A stretch of DNA of 64,000 nt, from assembly GCF_000212735.1 (NCBI RefSeq), contig NC_015510.1, positions 6,325,001-6,389,000 of the forward strand, written 5' to 3'. A model generated the notes under the pieces. It did not search any database. It was not told where the DNA came from and saw only the letters and a program-made list of their open reading frames with translations. The position numbers were made by a program, and so were the translations under genes. Positions within the stretch are counted from its first letter, which is position 1. The number at the start of each line of letters is the position of its first letter. This DNA comes from Haliscomenobacter hydrossis DSM 1100. GTDB taxonomy: Bacteria > Bacteroidota > Bacteroidia > Chitinophagales > Saprospiraceae. This document shows, in pieces, positions 24,898-33,732 of the stretch.

Positions 24898-25592
24898 TAT
24901 CGATTTTCAAAGGGTGTTTCATGGTTGCCACGCAAGACGATATTGAATTCATAGCCCAATGCAAAACTTGGTTCGGTCAAATCCATGGTAAATTTGGAAA
25001 TGAGCAATTCCCGACCTTTGGGCGGCACACCCAGAAAGATGGGATCGTATTCCAACAATGGATCACCAGGGAAATACATCTGGGTCACCAAACGGCTTGA
25101 AATATTGTTTCCAAACAGGGAAAGGTGAATGTGGTTGGGCCGCCAGGCATTGGGATGGTTTCCCCAGGGGTATGCACCGGGTTTGATGGTGTAAAATTTG
25201 TAATAGCCTTCGTTGTCGGTCAAACAGCGGCCACCACCCAAAAAGTTGGGATCAAGCGGAGCAGCGTGTTGGTCTACTTTGTGGATGTAACGCCCGGCCG
25301 CATTGGCTTGCCAAATTTCCACCAGGGTATTGCGCACAGGTTGTCCCAACTCATCAATTACCCGTCCAGCGACGACGATGCGTTCGCCGATGGGTTCGCC
25401 ATTTTTTATGCCATTTTTGGTGAGGTCATTGTCCAGGGCACCAATGACGTCCATGCCGTACACCGGGCCCGTCCGCTCAGACAGGGTATGTTTGATCGGG
25501 ATCAAAGGTTTGCTCGGTGCACGCAGCACGGTGGATGTATAACCAGGATGCAGATAGGGCGGGTGTACGCTCCAGTCTCGTTTGTTTTCCAT
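24897..25592 (-). CDS. pcaH: Protocatechuate 3,4-dioxygenase beta subunit
   Basis: Catalytic subunit with non-haem Fe(III) that opens protocatechuate between its hydroxyls. It has 231 residues from ATG 25592 (MENKRDWSVHPPYLHPGY). The four iron ligands can be read: Tyr in NAAGRYIHKVDQ, Tyr in IKPGAYPWGNH, and the two His in RPNHIHLSLFG. The intradiol fold signature RIVVAGRVIDELGQPVRNTLVEIWQAN is present. It lies 14 bases downstream of pcaL and overlaps pcaG by one base. Confidence 0.95.
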   Translation of the reverse strand: MENKRDWSVHPPYLHPGYTSTVLRAPSKPLIPIKHTLSERTGPVYGMDVIGALDNDLTKNGIKNGEPIGERIVVAGRVIDELGQPVRNTLVEIWQANAAGRYIHKVDQHAAPLDPNFLGGGRCLTDNEGYYKFYTIKPGAYPWGNHPNAWRPNHIHLSLFGNNISSRLVTQMYFPGDPLLEYDPIFLGVPPKGRELLISKFTMDLTEPSFALGYEFNIVLRGNHETPFENR

Positions 25593-25606
25593 AAACACAG
25601 TTTTTA

Positions 25607-26761
25607 TCACGCTGTTTCAAAAACCTTCTTGGCCACCCGGAAAGCAGTATTGCTCACGGGCACTCCGGCATAAATGGCGATGTGCAACAGGGTTTCCTTG
25701 ATGTCTTCCAGGCTGGTGCCGGTATTGGCGGTGGCGCGCAGGTGCATGGCCAGTTCTTCTTCTTGCCCCAAAGTGGCCAAAACGGCAATGGTCAGTATAC
25801 TCCGCTCGCGTTTTGTCAAACCCGGCCGCGACCAAATGGCGCCCCAGGCATTGTTGGTGATGTATTCCTGAAAAGTGCGGTCAAATTCAGTTTTGTTGGC
25901 CTCCGCCCGGTCTACATGGGCATTACCCAGAACGGCGCGGCGGGTGATCATGCCTTTTTGGTACAGCGATTTTGTGTCGGAGTACACTACGAAATCCAGG
26001 ATTTCATGCACGATTTGCTGGGGTGCTTCCACGCAGGGGATGTGCCCGACGTCCGAAATCAGCACAAATTGAGCATTGGGAATGGAATTGGCCATACTTT
26101 CCACCAAAGCTGGCGGAGTAGAGCCATCCGCTGTGCCGCCAAAACACAAGCAAGGCAATTGGATTTGGGTAATTGCTGCACTCAAATCGTTGTCCCGAAT
26201 GGCGGCACAAGCCATGAGGTAACCTTCCAAAGGGGAGTTGGCCAACATGTTGCGATAGCCGAGTAATTCCGCCTGCCGTTCACGATGGAATTGTTCCGAA
26301 AACCACACTTTCATCACCATGTCAGCGATGCTCTCGATGCCTTCGTTGCGTACTTTTTCGATGCGGGAATTCCAGGTTTCGGTGCTGCCAATCTTGGGTG
26401 CGGTATTGCTCAGGATCAGTTTTTCGATGCGCTCAGGGTGGTTAACCCCAAGGTGCTGACCAATTATTCCTCCGATAGATAACCCTACAATTACCGCCCT
26501 TTCGATGTGTAAATAATCCATCAACTCCAGGGTGATCTCCGCGTAGTCTTTGATCTGAAAGGGTGTTGAAGGCAGACCCGAAAGTCCATGCCCCGGCTTG
26601 TCAAAACGCAGGATGTTGCCGTAGTCTTTCAACTTGTCAACCACCGCATCCCAAATCCGGAAATCGGTGCCCAGGGAATTGATGAACACAAACGTACGCG
26701 GACTTTGGTGGTCGAGGTACGCGTAATGGATGGGTATACCTTGCAAAATGGTCCAACTCAT
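25607..26761 (-). CDS. pcaL: Fused 3-oxoadipate enol-lactonase / 4-carboxymuconolactone decarboxylase
   Basis: Bifunctional enzyme for two consecutive steps, 384 residues. The N-terminal alpha/beta-hydrolase domain (PcaD, about 1-255) has LRFDKPGHGLSG and the nucleophile elbow VGLSIGGIIGQ, and a late SDVGHIPCVEAP carries the catalytic His. The C-terminal carboxymuconolactone decarboxylase domain (PcaC, about 265-384) has KRERSILTIAVLATLGQEEE, LAMHLRATANTGTS and the ALHIAIYAGVP-like LLHIAIYAGVPVSNTAF. The D-C order is that of PcaL known from actinobacteria. It starts 3 bases after pobA. Confidence 0.93.
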   Translation of the reverse strand: MSWTILQGIPIHYAYLDHQSPRTFVFINSLGTDFRIWDAVVDKLKDYGNILRFDKPGHGLSGLPSTPFQIKDYAEITLELMDYLHIERAVIVGLSIGGIIGQHLGVNHPERIEKLILSNTAPKIGSTETWNSRIEKVRNEGIESIADMVMKVWFSEQFHRERQAELLGYRNMLANSPLEGYLMACAAIRDNDLSAAITQIQLPCLCFGGTADGSTPPALVESMANSIPNAQFVLISDVGHIPCVEAPQQIVHEILDFVVYSDTKSLYQKGMITRRAVLGNAHVDRAEANKTEFDRTFQEYITNNAWGAIWSRPGLTKRERSILTIAVLATLGQEEELAMHLRATANTGTSLEDIKETLLHIAIYAGVPVSNTAFRVAKKVFETA

Positions 26762-26764
26762 GAT

Positions 26765-27943
26765 TTAGATGTCTTTTAAACCTACATAATTTTCAGCAAT
26801 CGTCGTGGCTTGCGCCTGTGAACTGCCGATGTAGTCAAATTTAGCCTTTTGTAACAAGTTTTCATAAGAACCATGTTCGGCCTGCTTGTGGAACAGGCGG
26901 GTCATGAAGTTGGAAAAATCCTGGGCGCGCCAGATGCGGCGCAGACAATTGGTTGAGTATTGTTCCAACAGGTCGTTTTGTTGGGTGTCATAAAAATGGA
27001 TCAGTGCCTGCGCCAGCCAACGGATGTCGGCTACGGCCAGGTTTAATCCCTTGCCTCCGGTGGGTGGTACAATATGCGCCGCATCGCCCGCCAGGAATAG
27101 TCGACCATGTTGCATGTTGTCGATCATGAAGCTGCGCATGGGGGTGATGGTTTTTTCAAAAATGGGGCCACTTTGTAAACTCCAGCCTTCGGTACCCAAA
27201 CGAATGGATAGTTCTTCCCAGATCCGCTCGTCGGGCCATGCGTCGATTTTATCCTCATTGTCCACTTGTAAATACAGGCGGCTAACTGAAGGCGAGCGCA
27301 AACTGTGCAAGGCAAATCCCCGCTCGTGATAGGCATAAATCAACTCGTCCGAGGAAGGAGCTATATTGGCCAGAATGCCCAACCAACTGAAAGGATATTC
27401 ATGGCGGAATTCGCGGTAAGAACCGGGGGGCATGGTTTTGCGCGAGATGCCGTGGAAACCGTCACAACCGGCTACAACATCGCAGCGCAGGGTATGGGCT
27501 GCGCCATTTTGGGTAAAATGAATAGCAGATTGAGTGCTATCAATGCCCTCAATGGCAGTTGCTTCGGCTTCAAAATGGATGTCGATGCCCCTGCTGAGCA
27601 CGGTGGCAATCAGGTCTTTGACTACCTCTTGCTGGCCGTAGATGGTAATGCGTCTTCCTCCGGTCAGTTCATCAAAAGGGACTCGAATCCGGTTTCCATT
27701 GAAAGAGAAAATGACCCCGTGGTGCTCCAAACCTTCGGCGGCTAGTCGGGCACCTGCACCCAATTCCTGGAGAAGGTCAACCGTATTTTGCTCCAAAAGA
27801 CCCGCCCGTACCCGACTTTCCACGTAGTCGCGGCTGCGGTTTTCCAAAATGACGCAAGGAATGCCGCTGCGTTGCAGCAATAGGGCGAGGGTGAGGCCAG
27901 CAGGGCCCGCACCGATGATGCCGATTCGGCTGTGGTGGTGCAT
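26765..27943 (-). CDS. pobA: 4-hydroxybenzoate 3-monooxygenase
   Basis: FAD and NAD(P)H enzyme that hydroxylates 4-hydroxybenzoate to protocatechuate. It has 392 residues, the PobA length. ATG 27943 (MHHHSRIGIIGAGPAGLTLA) leads straight into the GxGxxG dinucleotide motif. RVRAGLLEQNTVDLL, VVAGCDGFHGISR (the DG motif) and GRLFLAGDAAHIVPPTGGKGLNLAV (second FAD motif) are all characteristic. It is the first gene of the operon pobA-pcaL-pcaH-pcaG-pcaIJ-pcaF-pcaB. No linked regulator gene is in the window. Confidence 0.95.
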   Translation of the reverse strand: MHHHSRIGIIGAGPAGLTLALLLQRSGIPCVILENRSRDYVESRVRAGLLEQNTVDLLQELGAGARLAAEGLEHHGVIFSFNGNRIRVPFDELTGGRRITIYGQQEVVKDLIATVLSRGIDIHFEAEATAIEGIDSTQSAIHFTQNGAAHTLRCDVVAGCDGFHGISRKTMPPGSYREFRHEYPFSWLGILANIAPSSDELIYAYHERGFALHSLRSPSVSRLYLQVDNEDKIDAWPDERIWEELSIRLGTEGWSLQSGPIFEKTITPMRSFMIDNMQHGRLFLAGDAAHIVPPTGGKGLNLAVADIRWLAQALIHFYDTQQNDLLEQYSTNCLRRIWRAQDFSNFMTRLFHKQAEHGSYENLLQKAKFDYIGSSQAQATTIAENYVGLKDI

Positions 27944-27997
27944 GATGTAGGTGTTAACAAACAAAAACATCGCCTGAGGCGACACGAAAAGAATAAT

Positions 27998-28030
27998 TTC
28001 ACCACAGATTACACAGATTTACACAGATTT
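27998..28030. repeat. Half copy of the CACAGATT repeat
   Basis: TTCACCACAGATTACACAGA and further ACACAGATTT units, matching one arm of 7632-7711. The complementary arm is absent here. Confidence 0.6.
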
Positions 28031-28055
28031 CATGCAAAACAGCTCATGATTTGTG

Positions 28056-28823
28056 TTAAATAGTGAACATTTCACTGCGAAACTGTGCTCCGATTTCAGC
28101 AAGGAACAGCAACGTTTCGTTGTCCATGTCGATGTATAGATCCAGTGGATTGCTCCAAAGTACCACCTCCAACTCAGCGTTCAAATCGGGATGCGCTTGT
28201 TTTAAGGCAATCAAGCGGTCTTTAATGGGAACCAGGCGGTTCACGATTCTTCGAATCAGGTTAGCTGAAACGGTATTTAGGGTCATCGGGGTGCGGATGC
28301 TCCAAATGGTCGTTTTTGTGCCGTCGAATTCGGTATTATCGGTGCCGCCGAATTCGTCGGGTTCCAGTCCGAGCCACTGTACATAATCCGCTTTCGTCAG
28401 GGTGCTTGAACAGAGGTCGAAACCAGCAAAACCGGTACTGCTGATTGGTTTTTGTTTGCTGGTCAGCAAGAATTTTTGCTCATAATGGCTGAGCACCCGG
28501 CCAACGATGGCATCAAAATCCGCAGTACCGTAATGCTTGATCGAAAGTTCAATCATTTCGGTTAAAGCTGCTCCAGATTCACCACGCCAGGACCAATCCG
28601 GAGCTTCTACGATGTTGATGATCCTTCCATCCACAAAGGTGAATGGGTCACCAAAGTAGCCCTTAAATTCCTGGATGCATTTGACAATATCGCGGCTATT
28701 GTCGGTCGGCCAGTCTCTCAGGGCACTTTCAAACAGAAGGGCAATGTCCTTGAGTACATGATCACTTTCGTCTTGATCGACTAGGAGCATTAATGAGCGA
28801 AAAGTGCTTATTTTACGGGTCAT
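28056..28823 (-). CDS. Hypothetical protein, possible DUF4279-like C-terminal half
   Basis: A 255-residue cytoplasmic protein with no signal peptide. The N-terminal part is helical (LKDIALLFESALRDWPTD, CIQEFKGYFGD). The C-terminal half from about residue 130 has YVQWLGLEPDEFGGTDN..., WSIRTPMTLNTVSANLIRRIVNRLVPIKDRL and LFLAEIGAQFRSEMF. This arrangement (target-degree opening, Trp-containing strand, L..L...L.P..D.. helix, final LG..) resembles DUF4279 proteins, which often appear near toxin systems. This is a weak family guess. It is 28 bases downstream of the next upstream gene, likely co-transcribed with it. Confidence 0.45.
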   Translation of the reverse strand: MTRKISTFRSLMLLVDQDESDHVLKDIALLFESALRDWPTDNSRDIVKCIQEFKGYFGDPFTFVDGRIINIVEAPDWSWRGESGAALTEMIELSIKHYGTADFDAIVGRVLSHYEQKFLLTSKQKPISSTGFAGFDLCSSTLTKADYVQWLGLEPDEFGGTDNTEFDGTKTTIWSIRTPMTLNTVSANLIRRIVNRLVPIKDRLIALKQAHPDLNAELEVVLWSNPLDLYIDMDNETLLFLAEIGAQFRSEMFTI

Positions 28824-28851
28824 GTTTAGCAGTTTTTTTGATCATACACCC

Positions 28852-29592
28852 TCATCCCAATAAATACTTAAACCGACTTTTCCGATGATCCCTCAACTTA
28901 TAAGGCGCTTTGCACAAATCGGCCACATCATAACTTGCAAATTCACTTTCTGAAACCAGACTAACCTGCTCATGCAGACCGTGATTTTTCACAAAAAGAC
29001 ACAAGTTGCGGTTGGGCGTGATGTTTAGCCAGGATCCATTTTCTACATACTGCTCTTGCCGGGCCAGAAACAAATAAGTGCTGTCCACTTCCAGGGTTTG
29101 ACGGACCTCTGATCCGGGAAAATCGGTCAACAGGGTACCTTCTTCATCCTGGAGCCAAACGTTAAACCGGAATGGAGCACAGTCGGCTACATCTGCACAA
29201 CGTGCAAAATCTGGATACCGACAAGTGTAGGCTTCACGGTCGCTCTCGCGAACCCAGCCTTCGTTTTGCCAGGCTTCATGGCCAATACAGAGCAAGGCAT
29301 CCAAGGGGTTATTTGCTAAAAATTCCAACAAATACCGTTTTTGCGTTGCCAATACACAAGGTTTGTCCTCAAAAAAACCAAAGCTGTTTTGTCGGGGGAG
29401 AATACTTTGTGGGGATTGCCTGAAACTACGTTCGCCAGAGCTGGATAGATGACCTGTCGTGGCGGTACTTTCTCCGGTATAAAACAGCGTTCCAGCCGGG
29501 AATTTTGCCGATTGGTCCGGGCCGTAATAGGTGACTTCCCGGACAAAAAACTCCAGGAAAAGAACGGGTGCTGGAAAGGTGATGGATTTCAT
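28852..29592 (-). CDS. Hypothetical protein, 246 residues
   Basis: I do not recognise this protein. It begins MKSITFPAPVLFLEFFVREV, then has YTGESTATTGHLSSSGERSF. The middle contains GHEAWQNEGWVRESDREAYTCRYPDFARCADVADC with several Cys, and the end has LRDHRKSRFKYLLG. There is no clear membrane helix and no lipobox. It is probably in an operon with the downstream 255-residue protein (28-base gap). Just upstream on the same strand is a 33-codon open fragment that looks like the tail of a lost gene. Confidence 0.45.
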   Translation of the reverse strand: MKSITFPAPVLFLEFFVREVTYYGPDQSAKFPAGTLFYTGESTATTGHLSSSGERSFRQSPQSILPRQNSFGFFEDKPCVLATQKRYLLEFLANNPLDALLCIGHEAWQNEGWVRESDREAYTCRYPDFARCADVADCAPFRFNVWLQDEEGTLLTDFPGSEVRQTLEVDSTYLFLARQEQYVENGSWLNITPNRNLCLFVKNHGLHEQVSLVSESEFASYDVADLCKAPYKLRDHRKSRFKYLLG

Positions 29593-29607
29593 GGGGTCGC
29601 GTATTTT

Positions 29608-29709
29608 TTATTTTAGCACTGCAAAATACTTACCATTAAACCGATATTGCGTAAAAAGTTCCGTCACCGCCCCATCATTTGCAATCACGGGCGTAGAGCA
29701 CCTGAGCAG
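29608..29709 (-). pseudogene. Possible C-terminal gene remnant
   Basis: A 33-codon frame without a start codon, closed by TAA at 29608, reading ..CSTPVIANDGAVTELFTQY.. and ending ..NGKYFAVLK. The composition is protein-like, but I recognise no family. The rest of the 29593-29777 gap shows nothing else. Confidence 0.25.
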
Positions 29710-29777
29710 TTAAGGAGCACCAGCTATAAAAAACAACAAGTCTAATGGACAAAATGATGGCTGCCAGTTCAAGCTTA

Positions 29778-32123
29778 TTACCTCATCTCCTTGATGACCT
29801 CGCGATAACTCACCAGTTTTATCCCTTTCCGCACAAGCGCTTCTTTCACTTTTTCGCTGGTAAAAATGGTGGTCACATCCTGGCGTCCCTGGGCCACGTC
29901 TTCGTAGCCGATGTGGTGAATGGCGCGCAATTCAGCATTGTCGAGGCCCGGATGTTCAACAAAAACGTAGGTTTTGCCTGTCTCCAATTTGTCCAGCATG
30001 TTGATGAATCCCTGGATTCTTTCCTCGGTGGTTTTATTTTTGGAATCGTAGCCGGTGTAGCTGATCTTAAAATCATTGGCGGAATCCACATCCACCATCG
30101 GGATTTTGTATTCAGCGGCAACTTTGCGGGCCATCGCTTTTACTTCGGGCGCAAAAGCGGTGCTGTTCATGTGCCCTGAAACGTGGCTGAGGCGCGGAAT
30201 GTATTTCAAGGCCATATCAAGTTGTGCCCGCAGTTCTTTTTCGATGTCCTCAATTTTCCAGGCATTGGTCATCACCGATTGATTGGGGTAGTGGCTGTTG
30301 GGGTAAATCATCGGGTAAAAATAGCCGTCGGCGTTGCGGATGCTGGGGCAGTCGGTAAGGGGTCGCCATTTGATGTTGTCCCACTCGCTGGTGATGGCAA
30401 AGTGCAGGCCTACATCGATGCCCGGATTTTGCGCCAGCATTTTGACGGCTTCAGGGAACCAGGGTGAAGGTACAATCACTTCGATCGAGGTTTCGATGCC
30501 TTCTTTGTAACTCTTAATCAAGGCCTCATTGCCCGAGTGCGAATAGCCCATATCGTCGCCACGAATGATCAGGCGGGGCGGGTTGTTTAGATTGGGGCTC
30601 AACACCCCTTTGACGATGGCCCTTTTGCTGTTGCGGTTGAGGAGATTTTGAAAATCCAGCGAAATGTAATCGCCTTCAAAGCTGCACACGATGGTTTCGG
30701 TATGGGGGCTTTCGATGTAACGCAGGGTCAATTCCAGGGTTTTTTCATCTTTCCAGGTGTACGCGCCGGCCACTTTGAAGGGACCAATGCCTACCCGGTT
30801 CGATTGTGCCCCGGCTACGAGATAAGGACCCATTTTGCTGGTTGCGCTCATTTCCCATTTGCCATAGCCGAAGGGGATGCGGTGTTCCGTGGAATCAGTA
30901 TGCAGCGTCAGGTAACATACGTCTTTGATGAAGTCAAAACGCACCCGTTCCAGGGTTTTTTCCGCCGTAATGACCCCGAATGTGCGGCCATCCAGCGTAG
31001 GTTGTCGTGCTGGAATGGGATTTTTGGCGGGTAGTGGCAAGGCCAGGCTGGCAAGTTTTAACCCCAGGTCCATCCGCTTTTTGGGCTCGGAGGGGAGTTT
31101 TTTGGCGTGAAAAGCAGGCAACAAGTGCTTCCAGATCAAATTGAGTGCTCCCTGTAAATCGGCAGTTTCCGAGGTCGTGATGATCACCGCGTCCTGTTCG
31201 GGTAGGACCAGAATGTATTGGCCAAAGGCGCCATCACCACGGTAGGAATTGTGCCTGCTGCGCCACATCTGGTAGCCATAACCTTGCAGCCAGTCGCTGG
31301 AGTCTTTGCGGGCTTGCGGTGCCAAGGGATCTTGCATAATTTTCATGGTAGAGGCTTCTTCTACCCAGGCGGCGGGCAAAATTTGTTTGCCTTGCCACAT
31401 GCCTTTTTGCAGGAACAACTGACCGAACCTGGCCATGTCTTCGGTCTTGAGCCGGAGGCCCCATCCTCCCACGTTGATGCCCTGTGGATTGACTTCCCAA
31501 TCGATGCCCTCGATACCCAGCGGGTCAAAGAGGCGGGGTTTCAGGTAGTCCATGATTTTTTGGCCAGTGACTTTTTGTACAATGGCCGAAAGCATAAAGG
31601 TCGCCGCCGAGTTGTACACAAACTTGGTACCGGGCTGGTGCGGGATGGGCATTTGCAAAAAAGCCTCCACCCAGTTCTTTTCCACCACGACGGGCCCGGT
31701 GGGGTCTCTTTGATGGCCAACACTCATGCTCAGCAAGTCTTTGATGCGCAGTTCAGCCAGATTGGGGCTGACATTGGCGGGTAAATCATCCGGGAAAAAA
31801 GAAATGACTTTATCGTTTACGCTGAGCCGTTTTTCCGTTACAGCAAAACCCACCGCCGTAGCCGTAAAACTTTTGCTGACCGAATACATGGTGTGTTTGA
31901 GGTCGCGACGGTATGGATTCCACCAGCCCTCGGCGATGACTTTGCCGTGGCGAAGGATCATGAAGCTGTGGAACTCGTGGTTACTTTTCGCAGCAGCGTC
32001 CAAAAAATCGAGGATACCCTGAGAGGAAACGCCTTCGGCCTCAGGGGTGCTGCGGGGGAGTACATTCGTTTTTTGGGCAAATAACTGAATGCTGAGGAAG
32101 AGGAAAAGGATCGTTGCTCTCAT
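29778..32123 (-). CDS. Serine hydrolase (beta-lactamase class C fold) fused to ChbG/YdjC-like deacetylase
   Basis: A 781-residue exported protein from ATG 32123 (MRATILFLFLSIQLFAQ, signal peptide). The N-terminal domain (about 20-370) is a beta-lactamase-family serine hydrolase: HTMYSVSKSFTATAVGFAV has the SxxK nucleophile, FVYNSAATFMLSAIV the Tyr-x-Asn/Ser element, and GYGYQMWRSRHNSYRGDGAFGQ is typical of EstB-like proteins. The C-terminal domain (about 505-781) is a ChbG/YdjC-type carbohydrate deacetylase: LIIRGDDMGYSHSGNEALI carries the DD metal ligands, and DVGLHFAITSEW and RLSHVSGHMNST the metal-binding His. Its own promoter is at 32156-32187. Deacetylation or hydrolysis of a cell-wall or glycan substrate is inferred. 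Confidence 0.85.
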   Translation of the reverse strand: MRATILFLFLSIQLFAQKTNVLPRSTPEAEGVSSQGILDFLDAAAKSNHEFHSFMILRHGKVIAEGWWNPYRRDLKHTMYSVSKSFTATAVGFAVTEKRLSVNDKVISFFPDDLPANVSPNLAELRIKDLLSMSVGHQRDPTGPVVVEKNWVEAFLQMPIPHQPGTKFVYNSAATFMLSAIVQKVTGQKIMDYLKPRLFDPLGIEGIDWEVNPQGINVGGWGLRLKTEDMARFGQLFLQKGMWQGKQILPAAWVEEASTMKIMQDPLAPQARKDSSDWLQGYGYQMWRSRHNSYRGDGAFGQYILVLPEQDAVIITTSETADLQGALNLIWKHLLPAFHAKKLPSEPKKRMDLGLKLASLALPLPAKNPIPARQPTLDGRTFGVITAEKTLERVRFDFIKDVCYLTLHTDSTEHRIPFGYGKWEMSATSKMGPYLVAGAQSNRVGIGPFKVAGAYTWKDEKTLELTLRYIESPHTETIVCSFEGDYISLDFQNLLNRNSKRAIVKGVLSPNLNNPPRLIIRGDDMGYSHSGNEALIKSYKEGIETSIEVIVPSPWFPEAVKMLAQNPGIDVGLHFAITSEWDNIKWRPLTDCPSIRNADGYFYPMIYPNSHYPNQSVMTNAWKIEDIEKELRAQLDMALKYIPRLSHVSGHMNSTAFAPEVKAMARKVAAEYKIPMVDVDSANDFKISYTGYDSKNKTTEERIQGFINMLDKLETGKTYVFVEHPGLDNAELRAIHHIGYEDVAQGRQDVTTIFTSEKVKEALVRKGIKLVSYREVIKEMR

Positions 32124-32155
32124 GATGTTGGGTGTTGTAGGCGGTTGATGGTACA

Positions 32156-32187
32156 CAAATGTAGGAAGAAGAAACGGGAAGACCCAA
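32156..32187 (-). promoter_or_regulatory. Promoter of the hydrolase-deacetylase gene
   Basis: TTG (32185-32187) and TACATTTG (32156-32163) on the minus strand, 21 bases apart; the ATG is at 32123. Confidence 0.5.
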
Positions 32188-32277
32188 ATTATAGGATACA
32201 CTAAAATAAAGGTATTGATTACACGTAAATCAAAACAAAAAAACGGAAGCCAGAAAACTCAATTTCTAACTTCCGTA

Positions 32278-32353
32278 TGGAGCGGATAACAAGATTCGAA
32301 CCTGCGACCTCAACCTTGGCAAGGTTGCGCTCTACCAGCTGAGCTACATCCGC
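32278..32353 (-). tRNA. tRNA-Gly(GCC)
   Basis: A 76-base cloverleaf on the minus strand. The acceptor GCGGATG pairs with TATCCGC, the D-arm is GCTCAGCTGGTAGAGC, and the anticodon arm is CAACC-TTGCCAA-GGTTG with anticodon GCC. The T-arm contains GGTTCGAATC. The discriminator is U and the CCA end is encoded (32278-32280). Stop-free surroundings and a promoter at 32433-32464 support expression. Confidence 0.95.
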
Positions 32354-32432
32354 GAGAATGTGTGTGGGTGTGGGTTAGTGTGTGGGTGTTGCCAGGAAAC
32401 TTGTGCCAAAGCATTTTGTTTCAAAGCGTGCG

Positions 32433-32464
32433 CAAAGATAAATGCGCGAAGGGGAAAAAAGCAA
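32433..32464 (-). promoter_or_regulatory. Promoter upstream of tRNA-Gly
   Basis: TTG (32462-32464) and TATCTTTG (32433-32440) on the minus strand, 21 bases apart, about 80 bases before the tRNA 5' end. Nothing else is seen in the 32354-32560 spacer. Confidence 0.55.
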
Positions 32465-32560
32465 GTATTTGGGCAAAAAAATGCGAAAAATAATCGACTT
32501 TCTTTCCAATGTTCTGGAATTAAAGGATTTGAAGCATGAATTTTTTTTGAAGAGATCCCC

Positions 32561-33673
32561 TTAGTTTTCCACCATCATCTCCACATCCTTTTCCATCTTG
32601 GGCAAACGTACCCGGCGCAGCAGCGGGGGCAGCAAAGCCAGCGTGACCATGACCAAACCCGCCAAACCCAAGGTAATCGGGCGGGTTGCCGGCACACCAA
32701 TGGTGCAAATGGATAAAATCAAGAGGGTGGAAAAGGGCAAGGATAGCGCGATGAAATTCAAAGCCAGGCCAGGATTTAAAATCTTTGGACTGCTCGTTTT
32801 ATCCCCTTCCAACGTATGCACGGCGGCAATATGGGCAAAAGGCCAAAAACTCACCGCACTTTGCGGGAAAACCACGGCGAGGATCGCGGCAGCTGGACTT
32901 AAATTGGGCACCAGACTCAAAAAGATCCCACTGATCAGCAAGGTTAAACCCGCACGTAGGAACAAAATCCCCCCAATCAAACGCAACTCCGACCAACGCG
33001 GCTGTACCGAAATGCCGATGAACAAGAGCACCAGCGGCGTCATAATGGCCCCAATTTTGAGGACAACGTCTTGCAGGAACTCGGGCAAGCTTTGCATGTG
33101 CCAGCCCATACTCAGGCAAATCATGGCCACAACAATCACCAGGTTGACGGGCTCACGGATCAAAGTCAACAAGAGGTCTTTGACCTTGGCAGCAGTGGAC
33201 ACATTTTCACTCGGAAAAAAGCGGTAATACCAACGCATGGCCAGCAAATAGAGGACAATGAGCACAAATACCTTGTTGCCTAAATCGCCCAAAGCGGCCC
33301 AGGCCACCGCCTGATCTCCCTGGTATTCGGCCAAAATGGGGAAGCAGGAAAGCCCCGGTGCCAGAGAAGGAATCATCATCAACATGCTCCGAAACTCCGG
33401 GGTGCCCCGTGCAATGCCCATGAAGGGAAGCAACAGATAGCTCAAACCAAAAAGTAGCACATTAAAAATCAGCGCTAGAAGGGGCAAACTGATCAACTCT
33501 ACGCGTACTTCCGTTTTGAGCAAAGCAATAAAGATGGTAGCGGGCAAGGCCAGGCTCAAGATGATTGCTTTGATGCCGTCAGCTTGTTCTTTGCTTTTGA
33601 TTTTGGGTTTCAAAAGTATCCCGATGGCAATCAACGCCAATAGTGCGATGGCCTTTTGCAATGCGATGTTCAT
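32561..33673 (-). CDS. AEC family (auxin efflux carrier-like) permease
   Basis: A 370-residue inner-membrane transporter with about ten helices. The N-terminus MNIALQKAIALLALIAIGILLKP is followed by KAIILSLALPATIFIALLKT, the conserved first-repeat helix of the AEC/bile-acid:Na+ fold with its broken LxLPATIF segment. LPEFLQDVVLKIGAIMTPLVLLFIGISVQ is the equivalent in the second repeat. AEC proteins move organic anions such as malate or malonate; the substrate here is unknown. A polar 45-residue tail ends in EKDVEMMVEN. It is upstream of the tRNA and downstream of the aminotransferase, with a repeat between. Confidence 0.8.
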   Translation of the reverse strand: MNIALQKAIALLALIAIGILLKPKIKSKEQADGIKAIILSLALPATIFIALLKTEVRVELISLPLLALIFNVLLFGLSYLLLPFMGIARGTPEFRSMLMMIPSLAPGLSCFPILAEYQGDQAVAWAALGDLGNKVFVLIVLYLLAMRWYYRFFPSENVSTAAKVKDLLLTLIREPVNLVIVVAMICLSMGWHMQSLPEFLQDVVLKIGAIMTPLVLLFIGISVQPRWSELRLIGGILFLRAGLTLLISGIFLSLVPNLSPAAAILAVVFPQSAVSFWPFAHIAAVHTLEGDKTSSPKILNPGLALNFIALSLPFSTLLILSICTIGVPATRPITLGLAGLVMVTLALLPPLLRRVRLPKMEKDVEMMVEN

Positions 33674-33732
33674 GTGCTAAAGCTTCTATTCAAAGGGCTT
33701 GCCACACGGATGCGACAAGTCACCCTGATTTA

